Of a DNA stretch of 64,000 nt, positions 51,553 to 60,353 are shown piece after piece. The translations under genes were made by a program, and so were the position numbers. Below the pieces are notes generated by a model. It was not told where the DNA came from, did no database searches, and worked only from the letters and a program-made list of their open reading frames with translations. The stretch is from Streptomyces sp. BK239 (GTDB lineage Bacteria; Actinomycetota; Actinomycetes; Streptomycetales; Streptomycetaceae). How positions within the stretch are numbered: position 1 is the stretch's first letter; each line of letters begins with the position of its first letter. The stretch covers positions 248,001 through 312,000 of the forward strand of contig NZ_SHKS01000001.1 of NCBI RefSeq assembly GCF_004217285.1, read 5' to 3'.

Positions 51553-52307
51553 CGCAGCCCCTCCACGGGACGCCGGCGCAGCCGGTGCAGCCGGTACTTC
51601 AGGAACAGCCGGGCGGAGGTGTCGTTCTGGCCGACGTGCACCCGGGGCAGGGCGTGCACCCCGTTCAGCGGACCCGGGTCGATCGCGCACGCGTACGCGT
51701 ACCCCGCCTCGCGCACGGCGTCCACGGCCCGCCGGTCGACGGTGCCGTACGGGTAGCAGAAGCCCTCGACGTCGACGCCGAGCAGCTCGGCCAGCGCGAT
51801 CCGGCTCTCCACGGTCTCCGAGGCCAGCGTGGGGTCGTCGGCCTTCGTCAGGTCGAGGTGGACCAGTCCGTGCGAGCCGATCTCGACGCCCTCGGCGGCG
51901 GCCTCCCGGATGCCGTCGGCGCTCAGCAGCGGCTTGCGCGGGCCCAGCGGGTCCCAGGCGTTGTCGCCGCCGTACCGGCCGGGCAGCACGAACAGGGTGG
52001 CCGTGCAGGAGTGGCGGTGCAGCACGGGCAGGGCGCCGGTGAGGAAGTCGGCGTATCCGTCGTCGAAGGTGAGGCCGACCAGGTCGCGGCCCTCGCCGCG
52101 CGCGCGGGCGGCGAGCAGCTCGCGCACGGACACGCCCCTCAGGCCCCGCCGGGTCAGCCAGGCCAGCTGCCGGTCGAGGCGTTCGGGGGTGACCGTGATG
52201 CGGTAGGGGTCGTCGGAGCAGTCGCCCACGGAGTGGTACATCGCCACCCACGGGGCCGGTCCTGGAGCCGGGGCCGGTCGTCGGGCGGTGTCAGCGGGAA
52301 CGGACAT
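51549..52307 (-). CDS. Polysaccharide deacetylase
   Basis: The predicted protein has 252 residues with the NodB homology domain: TFDDGYADF with catalytic Asp82 and metal Asp83, and metal ligands His146 and His150 in SHGLVHLDL, then FCYPYGTVDRRAV. It removes N- or O-acetyl groups from a sugar, giving charged amino sugars. No clear signal peptide is visible (PAPAPGPAPWVAMYHS start), so it may act in the cytosol on a lipid-linked unit or be membrane-associated. Its start overlaps the flippase gene by 17 bp. Confidence 0.9.
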   Translation of the reverse strand: MSVPADTARRPAPAPGPAPWVAMYHSVGDCSDDPYRITVTPERLDRQLAWLTRRGLRGVSVRELLAARARGEGRDLVGLTFDDGYADFLTGALPVLHRHSCTATLFVLPGRYGGDNAWDPLGPRKPLLSADGIREAAAEGVEIGSHGLVHLDLTKADDPTLASETVESRIALAELLGVDVEGFCYPYGTVDRRAVDAVREAGYAYACAIDPGPLNGVHALPRVHVGQNDTSARLFLKYRLHRLRRRPVEGLR

Positions 52308-54249
52308 GCGGGAGCCTTCGGGTCGCGGAACGGACGAAACGGAGTGCGGTGTCGACGCCCTGGGCGTTCAGGGCCCGGCCGACCAGCAGGAAGACGGCGG
52401 TGACCGTGAGCGTTCCGGCGGCGAGCGCGGGTATCGCGCCGTCGATCCGGCTCGCGGTGAACGCCCCGGCGGGTGTGGCGAGCGCCGCCGCCCGCAGCGG
52501 GCGGCTCAGCTCGCCCAGCACGGGCCGGACGCGGATCGGCACACAGCGCGGGAGGCCGTGCCGCCCGGAGCGCAGCCCGGGCAGGCCGGCGGGGGCGCCG
52601 GCGAGCAGCACCAGGGCGGTGACGGTGATCCCGGCCGCGTTGGCGGCGGCGATCCCGTACACGCCCCACGGGCCGACGGCGAGCACGCCGGACCAGGCGG
52701 TCACGACGATGCCGACGGCCATCGCGCCGAACGGGTACCACGCGGCGCGGCCCGCCGAGAAGTACGAGCGGGCCAGCACGCCGACCATGGTCTGGCCGAG
52801 CAGCCCGAGCGCGTACACCCGCATCACACCGGCCGTGGCCGCCGTGTCCCGCGCGGTGAACGCGCCTCGCTGGAAGAGGACTTCGATGATCTGCGGTGCG
52901 CAGGCCACCACCACGGCCGTGCCCAGCAGGACCACGCAGACGGCCAGCGCCAGATCGCGCTCCACCCGGTCCCGGGCCCGTTCGACGTCCCCCTCGGCCA
53001 GCGCCCTCGCGACCACCGGGTAGGTGACCGTGCACAGCATCACCGACAGGATCATCGGCATCTGGGCCACTTTCTGGGCGTAGTTGAGATGCGAGATCGC
53101 CCCCGACGGCAGATGCGAGGCGAGGAACCGCTCGACCAGGACCTGCGACTGGCGGCACAGCGCGAACAGCAGCACGGTCGCCACGACGGCCCCGCCGAGC
53201 GCCCGAGGCTCCTCACCGCCCCCACCGGCGGGCCCGGACGCGCCCCTCTTCCGCAACTGCTTGATGAGCGACGGAAGTTGTACGGCGACCATCAGGAAAC
53301 CGCCGACCGCCACCCCGGCCGCCGCCGACCGCACCCCCCAGCTCCCGCCGAGGACGAACATCCCCGTGACGATGCCGACGTTGTACGCCACGTAGATCGC
53401 CGCGGGCGCCACGAACCGCCGGTGCGCGCGCAGGGCCGCGCTGCAGTACCCGGCGAGCCCGAAGCTCACCGCGCAGGTCGCCGTGAGCCGGGTGCAGTCG
53501 ACGGCGAGCCCGGGGTCGGGCAGGCCGGGAGCGAGCAGCTCGACCAACTGCGGTGCCACGCCAACGAGAAGGGCGCCGACGGCGACGAAGGCGAGCGACA
53601 GCCGAGGCAGCGTCCCGGCGACCAGGGCGCGCACCGGGTCGCCCGGTGTGCCCTCGGCCCGCCGGGCCAGCGCCACGCTGAACGCCGGGATCAGCGCGAA
53701 CGCCAACCCGTCCTCGATGAGCAGCGTGGCCGCGAACTCGGGCACGGTCCACGCCACGAGGAACGCGTCCGTGTCCCGTCCCGCCCCGAACAGCCGCGCC
53801 AGCGCCTGGTCCCGCACCAGCCCGAGCAGCGCCCCGGCGACGGAGAGCACGGCGGTGACGAGAGCGGCCTTGGCGAGGAAACGCCTAGACGCCGGGGGGA
53901 GTTCGGGCTCGGTGCCGCCGTCCTCGGTGGGTGGGGCTGGCTCGGTCGGCTTCTCGGGGCACGGGTCGGCCCGTGCGGCCGGCGGGGCGCCTTCCACGCG
54001 GGGCGCCGAGCCACCCGGCACGGGCGGGGCCGGGGTCGGGACGCCCGGCGGTGGGGCGTCTTCCACGCGGGGCGCCGAGCCACCCGGCACGGGCGGGGCC
54101 GCGGTCGCGGCGCGCTCCCGCCCGGAGTGCTCGCCGTCGCCGTCCGGGCCGCCGCGGACGGTGAACGCGGTGGCGCCGCCGGCGGGGGAGCCGGCGGCTT
54201 CGGCCGCGACGGGGTGCGGGCCCGGTGTTCTGGGAGGGGTCACCGTCAT
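52291..54249 (-). CDS. MurJ/MVF-type lipid-linked oligosaccharide flippase
   Basis: The predicted protein has 652 residues. About 130 N-terminal residues are a Pro/Gly-rich cytosolic tail containing a 23-codon direct repeat. The rest has about 13-14 helices of the MATE-like MurJ family (FLAKAALVTAVLSVAGALLGLVRD, ATLLIEDGLAFALIPAFSVAL, LNYAQKVAQMPMILSVMLCTVTYPVVARALAEGD, FQRGAFTARDTAATAGVM). In this operon it replaces a Wzx protein and should flip the undecaprenyl-linked repeat unit. It overlaps the polymerase gene (ATGA) and the deacetylase gene. Confidence 0.88.
   Translation of the reverse strand: MTVTPPRTPGPHPVAAEAAGSPAGGATAFTVRGGPDGDGEHSGRERAATAAPPVPGGSAPRVEDAPPPGVPTPAPPVPGGSAPRVEGAPPAARADPCPEKPTEPAPPTEDGGTEPELPPASRRFLAKAALVTAVLSVAGALLGLVRDQALARLFGAGRDTDAFLVAWTVPEFAATLLIEDGLAFALIPAFSVALARRAEGTPGDPVRALVAGTLPRLSLAFVAVGALLVGVAPQLVELLAPGLPDPGLAVDCTRLTATCAVSFGLAGYCSAALRAHRRFVAPAAIYVAYNVGIVTGMFVLGGSWGVRSAAAGVAVGGFLMVAVQLPSLIKQLRKRGASGPAGGGGEEPRALGGAVVATVLLFALCRQSQVLVERFLASHLPSGAISHLNYAQKVAQMPMILSVMLCTVTYPVVARALAEGDVERARDRVERDLALAVCVVLLGTAVVVACAPQIIEVLFQRGAFTARDTAATAGVMRVYALGLLGQTMVGVLARSYFSAGRAAWYPFGAMAVGIVVTAWSGVLAVGPWGVYGIAAANAAGITVTALVLLAGAPAGLPGLRSGRHGLPRCVPIRVRPVLGELSRPLRAAALATPAGAFTASRIDGAIPALAAGTLTVTAVFLLVGRALNAQGVDTALRFVRSATRRLPHVRSR
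53991..54101. repeat. 42-bp direct repeat inside the flippase gene
   Basis: An identical 42-bp sequence starting CTTCCACGCGGGGCGCCGAG occurs at 53991-54032 and 54060-54101, offset 69 bp (23 codons), duplicating a PPVPGGSAPRVE segment in the N-terminal tail. Perfect identity suggests a recent, possibly variable, duplication. Confidence 0.85.
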
Positions 54250-55559
54250 CGGGAGGGCGCCTCCTCGGGGGTGCCGGGCGCCGCCAGGGCCCACCAGGCG
54301 GCGAGGCCCAGACAGATCGCGGTCAGCACGGTGGAGGGACCGCCGATGTCGGCGTACAGGAAGTCGGTCAGCTGCCAGATCAGCAGGCCGCAGGCGACGA
54401 GCGCGCAGTCGAGACCGGGCGAGCCGAGCCGGCGCACCCGGAACAGTCCGTGCAGCGCGCAGCCCAGCAGCGCCAGCCAGCTGCCGGCGAGGGCGAGCAG
54501 CCCGACGAGCCCCTGCTCGCCGAGGACCAGCAGATACATGTTGTGCGGGGACAGCAGCGGCTGCCTGACGAACCCCGACCCGGCGCCGGCGGTGTCGCTG
54601 CCGGCGGACAGCGCCAGCGAGGCGTGCGCGTCCCGGTGCTCGGGGAAGCCCTTCAACCCCACGCCGGTCACCGGCTGTTCGCGCCACATGCCGAGCGCCG
54701 CCGCCCACATCGTGTACCGGTCGGTCACCGACTGGTCCGGGGCGTCCGCGACCTGCGTGATGCTGCCGACGCGCTCCTGGAGCATCGCCGAGCCGACCCC
54801 GAAGCCGCCCACCAGCACCACGCCCAGCGCCGCCGCCACCGCGGCCGCCTTCAGCGCCCGCCGCAACCCGGCCAGCACCAGCTGCGCCGAGCAGGCCACC
54901 CCGGTCGCGATCCAGGCGCCCCGGCTGAACGACAGCGCGAGCGGCGCCAGCAGGGCGAGCGCGGACAGACCGGCGACGGTCCGCTGCCGCACGGTGCCCT
55001 GCCCGAGTGACAGCCCCACCGCGCAGACCAGCCCGAAGGAGACCACCGTCGCCATGCCCATCACGTCCTGCGGGCCGAAGGTACCGACCGCGCGGATGTC
55101 CTCGCCCTGGTAAGAGGCTCCGGTGCCGGTGACGAACTGGTGCACGCCGACCGTCCCCTGCCACCCCGCCAGCCCCACGAACGACCAGGCCAGCAGCCGG
55201 AAGTCGGGCCGGCCGCGGATCAGCAGCAGCACGGCAGCGGGCACGATCACGAAGATCTGGAGGTACCGGCCGAGGCCGGCGACCCCCGCCCCCGCCGAGC
55301 CCGCGCCCATCGCGGCGAGCGCCAGCCCGGCCACCGGCAGCCCGAGGACCACCGCCGCCGTACGGGACAGGGGACGCCGCCGCTGCCGCAGCAGCCGGAC
55401 CGCGCAGAACAGCACCACGAGCGCGGAGAGCGCGTCCGCCGGCCCGGCCCCGCCCTCACCGCCGGGGGAGACCGGCAGCGCGAGCAGGGCGACCACGGCG
55501 ACGACGGGCAGCACCGGCGACAGGCTCCGCAGACGCGGCGGCAGCAGGGCGTGACTCAT
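54246..55559 (-). CDS. O-antigen ligase/Wzy-type polymerase
   Basis: The predicted protein has 437 residues with about 11 hydrophobic helices. The Wzy_C/O-antigen-ligase loop is recognisable: SFSRGAWIATGVAC, then an outer loop with PVTGVGLKGFPEH and LSPHNMYLLVLGEQGLVGLLAL, where the PHN and EQG residues are typical. It polymerises or ligates the flipped repeat unit outside the membrane. ATG 55559 starts 9 bp from the preceding gene's stop at 55568; its own stop overlaps the flippase start. Confidence 0.87.
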   Translation of the reverse strand: MSHALLPPRLRSLSPVLPVVAVVALLALPVSPGGEGGAGPADALSALVVLFCAVRLLRQRRRPLSRTAAVVLGLPVAGLALAAMGAGSAGAGVAGLGRYLQIFVIVPAAVLLLIRGRPDFRLLAWSFVGLAGWQGTVGVHQFVTGTGASYQGEDIRAVGTFGPQDVMGMATVVSFGLVCAVGLSLGQGTVRQRTVAGLSALALLAPLALSFSRGAWIATGVACSAQLVLAGLRRALKAAAVAAALGVVLVGGFGVGSAMLQERVGSITQVADAPDQSVTDRYTMWAAALGMWREQPVTGVGLKGFPEHRDAHASLALSAGSDTAGAGSGFVRQPLLSPHNMYLLVLGEQGLVGLLALAGSWLALLGCALHGLFRVRRLGSPGLDCALVACGLLIWQLTDFLYADIGGPSTVLTAICLGLAAWWALAAPGTPEEAPSR

Positions 55560-55567
55560 CGGACGGC

Positions 55568-56986
55568 TCAGCTCCCGGTCGGTCGCACGAGGGCGGCCGC
55601 GGTGCGCAGCAGGATGCAGACGTCCTGCCACAGCGACCAGTTGTCGATGTACGCGTTGTCGAAACGGGCCCGGTCCTCGATGGAGGTGTCACCGCGCAGC
55701 CCGTGCACCTGGGCGAGCCCGGTGATGCCCACCCGCATCCGGTGCCGGGACGCGTATCCGGGGTAGGTCTGGCTGAACTGCCGTACGAAGTAGGGCCGTT
55801 CCGGCCGTGGACCGACCAGGCTCATGTCACCGCACAGGACGTTCCACAGCTGGAGCAGCTCGTCCAGCGAACTCCGCCGCAGGAAGCGGCAGAAGCGGCT
55901 CATCTGCTGGTCGTCCGCCACGCTCCAGCGGGTCGCCGACTCACGTGCGTCGGCCGGCCGGTGGGTGCGGAACTTCAGCAGGGTGAACGGCCGCCCGCCC
56001 CTGCCGACGCGCTCCTGCCGGAACACCACGCCCGGCCCGCTGGTCAGCCGCAGCACCAGCGCGAACAGCAGCAGCAGCGGGCTGATCGCGAGCAGCAGCG
56101 TCCCGGAGACGACGATGTCCAGCAGCCGCTTGGCACGGCTGTCCGGGTAGCCGACGCCCATGTCGAGGCGACGGCAGGCGAACCCGGCGAGCTGCTCACG
56201 GCTCGCGTACGAAGGGCTGTCCGCGTCGAGCTCCCACACCGTGCAGCCCGACTCGGCCAGCGCCCGCAGCAGCGGGCCCTGAGTGGAGCGCACCGCGGGG
56301 TCCACGCACAGGACGTCGCGGACGCCGTTCTGGATGAGCGCCCGCTGCACCTCCTGGCCGGTGGTCAGCACGGGAAGCCCGTCGGCGCCGTCGTGGTGGT
56401 GGCGGGCGACGATGCCGACGGGTTCGATGCCGTACCGCGGCAGCCGCATTATGGCCTCGGCCACGCGCCGAGCCGTCGGCACCGGGCCGACGACGAGCGC
56501 CGCGTGCGGTCGGCGCACCAGCGCCCGGCGGCGACGCTGGTGGACGAGGGCCCGCCCGGCGCAGCAGACCAGCGCCTGGACGGCGGACCCCACGAGAAGG
56601 GTGGGCCAGGAGAGCGCGTGGGCCGGCGTGGACGCGGCGACGAGCGCCGCGAGCGTCAGCCACGCCATCGCGATCCGGCCGCACACCGAGGGCAGTTCGT
56701 CCAGCACCCCGTGCACGGGGCGCGGCCGGTGCGCGCGCAGCAGCAGCGTGGTCGTGACCAGCGCGCCGAGCAGCAGCGGCTGCTGTCCGGCCCCGGCCAG
56801 GACCGGTACGCCCGCCAGCGCGCCGAGGCCGTCGGCCAGCAGGAGGGGAAGGGGGGAGGCGGCCCGCGCCGGGGGCCGCCGGACAGGGAATCGGAATCCG
56901 GCTTGGTCGTCGTGCCGCGGGATGACCGCGACGGGTGAGAATCCTGGCTGCGTTCCGGGCGTGGAGAAGGTGCTTTCCGCAGTCAC
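55568..56986 (-). CDS. Polyprenyl glycosylphosphotransferase (initiating sugar transferase)
   Basis: The predicted protein has 472 residues. It has membrane helices and a central Rossmann-like domain (RRPHAALVVGPVPTARRVAEAI), then the bacterial sugar-transferase domain: AKRLLDIVVSGTLLLAISPLLL, VVFRQERVGRGGRPFTLLKFRT, RRSSLDELLQLWNVLCGDMSLVGPRPE and GITGLAQVHG. It transfers a sugar-1-phosphate to undecaprenyl phosphate and starts polymer synthesis. GTG 56986 overlaps the stop of the first glycosyltransferase. No conserved-domain anomaly was seen. Confidence 0.93.
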   Translation of the reverse strand: MTAESTFSTPGTQPGFSPVAVIPRHDDQAGFRFPVRRPPARAASPLPLLLADGLGALAGVPVLAGAGQQPLLLGALVTTTLLLRAHRPRPVHGVLDELPSVCGRIAMAWLTLAALVAASTPAHALSWPTLLVGSAVQALVCCAGRALVHQRRRRALVRRPHAALVVGPVPTARRVAEAIMRLPRYGIEPVGIVARHHHDGADGLPVLTTGQEVQRALIQNGVRDVLCVDPAVRSTQGPLLRALAESGCTVWELDADSPSYASREQLAGFACRRLDMGVGYPDSRAKRLLDIVVSGTLLLAISPLLLLFALVLRLTSGPGVVFRQERVGRGGRPFTLLKFRTHRPADARESATRWSVADDQQMSRFCRFLRRSSLDELLQLWNVLCGDMSLVGPRPERPYFVRQFSQTYPGYASRHRMRVGITGLAQVHGLRGDTSIEDRARFDNAYIDNWSLWQDVCILLRTAAALVRPTGS

Positions 56987-58467
56987 GAGTGGATTGACTC
57001 CCTGCGCTCGTTGGAGATGTCGTCGGTGGACCGCCCGGCGGGCGGCTCGGCGGTGGGGCGCGCGGTGGTGGGTGGTGCGGCGGTGGGGCGCTCGGCGGGG
57101 GCGCCGGTCGACCGGATGTCGGCCGACGGGGCGGGGTCGGGCGGTTCTGGCGCTCGAGACGGGTGCGGCGCTCGGGAAGGGCCGGAGGGATCGGAGGAAT
57201 CGCAGGGACCGGACGGTTCGGACGGTTCGGACGGCTCGGTGGACGGGGCGTGGTCGGTGAGGCCGGTCGGTCCATCGGGTTCGGCCGGTCCTGCCGGGTG
57301 CGCGGCAGACGGGAGCCGGGTGGCGGGCGGCGCGAACGGCCTTGTCCCGGCGAGCAGTTCGCGGTACAGGTCCGAGACAGCGGCCGCGGTACGCCGTACG
57401 TCGTGCGCGTCGACGACGTGCCGGCGCCCCTCGTGGCCGAGGGACTCGCGCAGCAGCGGATCGAGCAGCAGGTGGACGACCGCCCCGGCCAGCGCAGCGG
57501 GGTCGTCGGGCGGGACCACGCAGCGGGGTGCGAGCGCGGACGGCATGCTCTCCCGGGCGCCGTCCACGTCGGTCACCACCACGGGCCGCCCGCAGGCCAA
57601 CGCCTCCAGCGGGGCCAGCGCCATGCCCTCCCAGCGGGACGGCAGGACGACCAGGTCGGCGGCCTGGTACCAGGGCACGGCGTCGGCCACCGAGCCCGCG
57701 AACACCACCGACTCCGGTGCGCGGGAGCGCAGTTCCTCGCCGTCCGGACCGTCGCCGACCAGCGCGAGCCGGGCGCCGGGCAGCCGGCGCAGCACGGCGT
57801 CCCACGCCCGCAGGAGCACGTCCTGCCCCTTCTGCCGGCACAGCCGTCCCACGCACACCACCAGCGGCGCGGCCGGGTCGGCGTCCGGCAGCAGCGCGGC
57901 GCGCACGGTGTCCACCGGGGCCGGATGGAAGCGGTCCAGATCGATGCCGTTCGGTACGACGCTCCAGTGCCCGGCGATCCCGGCCCGCCGGCCCGTCGTA
58001 CGCTCCGCCTCGCTCACGCACACCAGCCGGTGGGCCCAGCGTGCCCCGAGCCGCTCCCAGCGCAGGGCCAGGGCGGCGGTGGAGCCGCCGACCGCCTCGA
58101 AGGACCAGGCGTGCGGCTGGAACACGGTCGGGACGCGCCCCCGCACCGCGAGCCGCCCGGCCAGCCCGGCCTTGGCGCTGTGCGCGTGGACCAGGTCGGG
58201 CCGTACCGCCGTCAGCATCCGCCCGAGCCGCCGGACCTCTCCGGGGAGCGAGGGGCCCGGCGCCCGCGTCGCCTCCCACCGCCGTACGTCCGCGCCGAGG
58301 GACCTCAGGTCCCGGGCGAGGCCGCTCTCGGGACACGCGACGGTGACGCGCATCCCGGCGGCGAGCTGAGCCCGCGCCAGGTCCGTCACCACACGGGCGA
58401 CTCCACCGTCCACTGGTTGGGTGAGGTGCAGGACCCGCGGTGCGAAGTCAGGTTCTGGCTGGTGCAT
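56983..58467 (-). CDS. GT4-family glycosyltransferase with disordered C-terminal tail
   Basis: The predicted protein has 494 residues. Residues 1 to about 385 form a GT4 enzyme: HLTQPVDGGVARVVTDLARAQ, PDLVHAHSAKAGLAGRLAVRG, VPNGIDLDRFHPAP, VCVGRLCRQKGQDVLLRAW and LPSRWEGMALAPLEALACGRPVV. The final 110 or so residues are a low-complexity Pro/Ser/Glu/Asp tail (TEPSEPSEPSG), unlike typical GT4 proteins. It is the first gene of the eight-gene operon; the promoter must lie in 58468-58878. Confidence 0.9.
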   Translation of the reverse strand: MHQPEPDFAPRVLHLTQPVDGGVARVVTDLARAQLAAGMRVTVACPESGLARDLRSLGADVRRWEATRAPGPSLPGEVRRLGRMLTAVRPDLVHAHSAKAGLAGRLAVRGRVPTVFQPHAWSFEAVGGSTAALALRWERLGARWAHRLVCVSEAERTTGRRAGIAGHWSVVPNGIDLDRFHPAPVDTVRAALLPDADPAAPLVVCVGRLCRQKGQDVLLRAWDAVLRRLPGARLALVGDGPDGEELRSRAPESVVFAGSVADAVPWYQAADLVVLPSRWEGMALAPLEALACGRPVVVTDVDGARESMPSALAPRCVVPPDDPAALAGAVVHLLLDPLLRESLGHEGRRHVVDAHDVRRTAAAVSDLYRELLAGTRPFAPPATRLPSAAHPAGPAEPDGPTGLTDHAPSTEPSEPSEPSGPCDSSDPSGPSRAPHPSRAPEPPDPAPSADIRSTGAPAERPTAAPPTTARPTAEPPAGRSTDDISNERRESIHS

Positions 58468-58878
58468 CGCGCGGTTTCCTCGCTCACGGGCCGACGCCGG
58501 GGTACGGGCGAAAAAACGAGCTGGAAGGCCCGCTGGTCACCGCCTTTCTCGAAACCCGCGCGCGGTATCGAACAGGGCCGATCGGGTGCCGAGGGGTGGC
58601 CGTGCGCCGGAACGCGCGCCTCCGCGGACGGCCCGGCGCGCTGAGCGTGGGGTTCGCCGGAGCGGACGCCGGAATGGAAACGTCCGTTAACGCGCCGGCG
58701 GCTGGAAGGGCGCGGTGAATCACCCGAACGGCCGCACGTACGTACGTTCGATCGTCAAGCTCGCGCCTCTCTTGGTTCACCCCAACGGCGGCACAACTCC
58801 AGGGCGTGTCACGCGTTGACAGAGGGTCGGGCATCCCCGCCCGGGTGTTGTGATCGAAACCCCAAGGAGCACTTCTCC
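58468..58878. other. Divergent promoter region, EPS operon / chpF
   Basis: No gene is supported in this 411-bp gap. It must hold the operon promoter (minus) and the chaplin promoter (plus). Two similar motifs, TCACCCGAACGG (58714) and TTCACCCCAACGG (about 58776), and an alternating ACGTACGTACG stretch near 58735 are visible. Confidence 0.6.
58792..58819 (+). promoter_or_regulatory. Sigma-BldN-like promoter of chpF
   Basis: CACAAC (58792-58797) and CGTTGA (58814-58819) are spaced by exactly 16 bp, placing transcription start near 58827 and leaving about 50 nt of leader. Confidence 0.65.
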
Positions 58879-59121
58879 ATGTCGCGTATCGCTAAGGGCC
58901 TGGCCCTGACCTCCGTTGCCGCCGCGGCCGTCGCCGGCGCCTCAGGGATCGCCGTCGCCGACAGCGGCGCGAACGCCGTCGCCGAGCACTCCCCGGGTGT
59001 GCTGTCGGGCAACGTCATCCAGGTCGCGCCCCACATCCCGCTCAACCTCTGCGGCAACACCATCGACGCCGGCGGCCTGCTGAACCCGGCGTTCGGCAAC
59101 ACCTGCGTCAACAGCGACTGA
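58879..59121 (+). CDS. chpF: Short chaplin
   Basis: The predicted protein has 80 residues: a signal peptide to about 27 (SRIAKGLALTSVAAAAVAG, ending IAVA) and one chaplin domain (SPGVLSGNVIQVAPHIP, then CGNTIDAGGLLNPAFGNTC) with cysteines 58 and 76. AAGGAG precedes the ATG. It should assemble into surface amyloid fibrils. The name is given by recalled gene order (chpF next to polysaccharide genes), not by sequence comparison. The nearby EPS operon is read in the opposite direction. Confidence 0.92.
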   Translation: MSRIAKGLALTSVAAAAVAGASGIAVADSGANAVAEHSPGVLSGNVIQVAPHIPLNLCGNTIDAGGLLNPAFGNTCVNSD

Positions 59122-59160
59122 CCTCACCTCGATCGAGGTCGTCCTCGACGTGGTCGTCTG

Positions 59161-59189
59161 CGGCCGCCCTTCCGTCGGAAGGGCGGCCG
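59161..59189 (+). terminator. Terminator after chpF
   Basis: CGGCCGCCCTTCC-GTC-GGAAGGGCGGCCG is a perfect 13-bp stem 40 bp after the chaplin stop; a 14-nt palindrome ACCTCGATCGAGGT lies between them. Confidence 0.85.
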
Positions 59190-59302
59190 TTCGCGTTGCC
59201 GGGCCGCCCCCGCCGACACGAACGGCGATCGACCTGTTGCGGAGTGTGACCGCCCCTCTCACCGTGGAGGTGCGCCCCGTCGCACTTCGAAAGGAACCCC
59301 TC

Positions 59303-60223
59303 ATGCGTGGTCTGCCCCCCGTACGGCGTATCGCGTCCTGCGCGCTCTGCGCCACCCTCGTTCTCGGCATCGCCGCTCCCACCGCCCTCGCGGTGGACGG
59401 GGAAGCGACCATTCAGCCCACCGCCGCGGCGCCCGCCGCCCCCGGCGTCGACGTGCTGCTCCGCCGGCTCGACGGCCCGGGCTCGCTGGGCGCCGTGCTC
59501 ACGCCGGTCACCGGTCTGCTCACCTCCGCACTACCCTCCGAGCAGCGCCCGATGACACCTGATCAGGTCAAGCAACTGAGTGACGCGGTGCGGCAGGCGC
59601 TCGACATGATCACGGTGGCGAGCGACGGGACGACGTCGGCGACGACATCGACGTTCACGTCGGGATCGGCATCGACGTCGACGTCCACGTCGGTCGTCTC
59701 CGGGGGCGGCGCGGTGACGTCCTCCGTCGTGACGTCGTCGGGGGGCGCGGCTGCCGGCACGCCGTCCGCCGGCATGGCGACACCCGCGACGGGAACGGCC
59801 ACTGCCGCGGTTCCCGGCCCGGCGGCCGGGCCCGCCGACAGCAGGGCCGACGCGCTGGCCGAGCTGCGGGCGGCGCTCGACGCGCTGCTCGCCGTGGTGA
59901 CCCGTGGTGACGTCGCCCAGGTCGTGTCGGCGGCCACGGACGTGGTGAGCGGTCTGCTCGACCTGGTCACGGCCACCCTGCCCGACGACGAGCCCGTCGC
60001 CCCGACCCCGGCCGGCCTGGTGGAGCCGCCCGCCTTCCCGGCGGAGCCCCAGGCCGCCACCGAAGCGACCCCGGCCACCACGCCCACCGAAGGGGCCACT
60101 GCCACCGGTGTGATGACGCCGCCCGCACCACCCGCACCGCCCGCGCCCTCAGCCCTCCCGGCGGCCCCGCTCCTGCCGGCCGTCCCACCCGCGCGCCCGA
60201 CGGAGGGGCTGCCCCCCAGGTGA
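59303..60223 (+). CDS. Secreted low-complexity hypothetical protein
   Basis: The predicted protein has 306 residues with a signal peptide to about 31 (SCALCATLVLGIAAPTALA). A conserved-looking helical segment follows (VDVLLRRLDGPGSLGAVLTPVTGLLTSAL, with DQVKQLSDAVRQALDM), then a Ser/Thr/Gly-rich stretch, a second helical segment (ADALAELRAALDALLAVVTRGD, VVSGLLDLVTATLP), and a Pro/Ala-rich C-terminus. No sortase motif or domain is recognised. AAAGGA precedes the ATG. Sitting between two chaplin genes, it may be a surface-layer component. Function unknown. Confidence 0.7.
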   Translation: MRGLPPVRRIASCALCATLVLGIAAPTALAVDGEATIQPTAAAPAAPGVDVLLRRLDGPGSLGAVLTPVTGLLTSALPSEQRPMTPDQVKQLSDAVRQALDMITVASDGTTSATTSTFTSGSASTSTSTSVVSGGGAVTSSVVTSSGGAAAGTPSAGMATPATGTATAAVPGPAAGPADSRADALAELRAALDALLAVVTRGDVAQVVSAATDVVSGLLDLVTATLPDDEPVAPTPAGLVEPPAFPAEPQAATEATPATTPTEGATATGVMTPPAPPAPPAPSALPAAPLLPAVPPARPTEGLPPR

Positions 60224-60353
60224 CGCCCGCCTGCCCGCACCCCCTTCACGGCGCGGGCAATTTACCCGGACGGGGTTTCCGCGGGCCGTGGGGATCGTTA
60301 GGCAGGGCGTCACATTCCTCCTGGTGACTGAAGTCGCCGCAGAAAGGAACCCG

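Noticed and set aside
58484..58834. Minus-strand 116-codon frame between the EPS operon and chpF
   Set aside because: It is Arg/Pro/Thr-rich, overlaps the chpF promoter and the operon leader, and has no recognisable domain.
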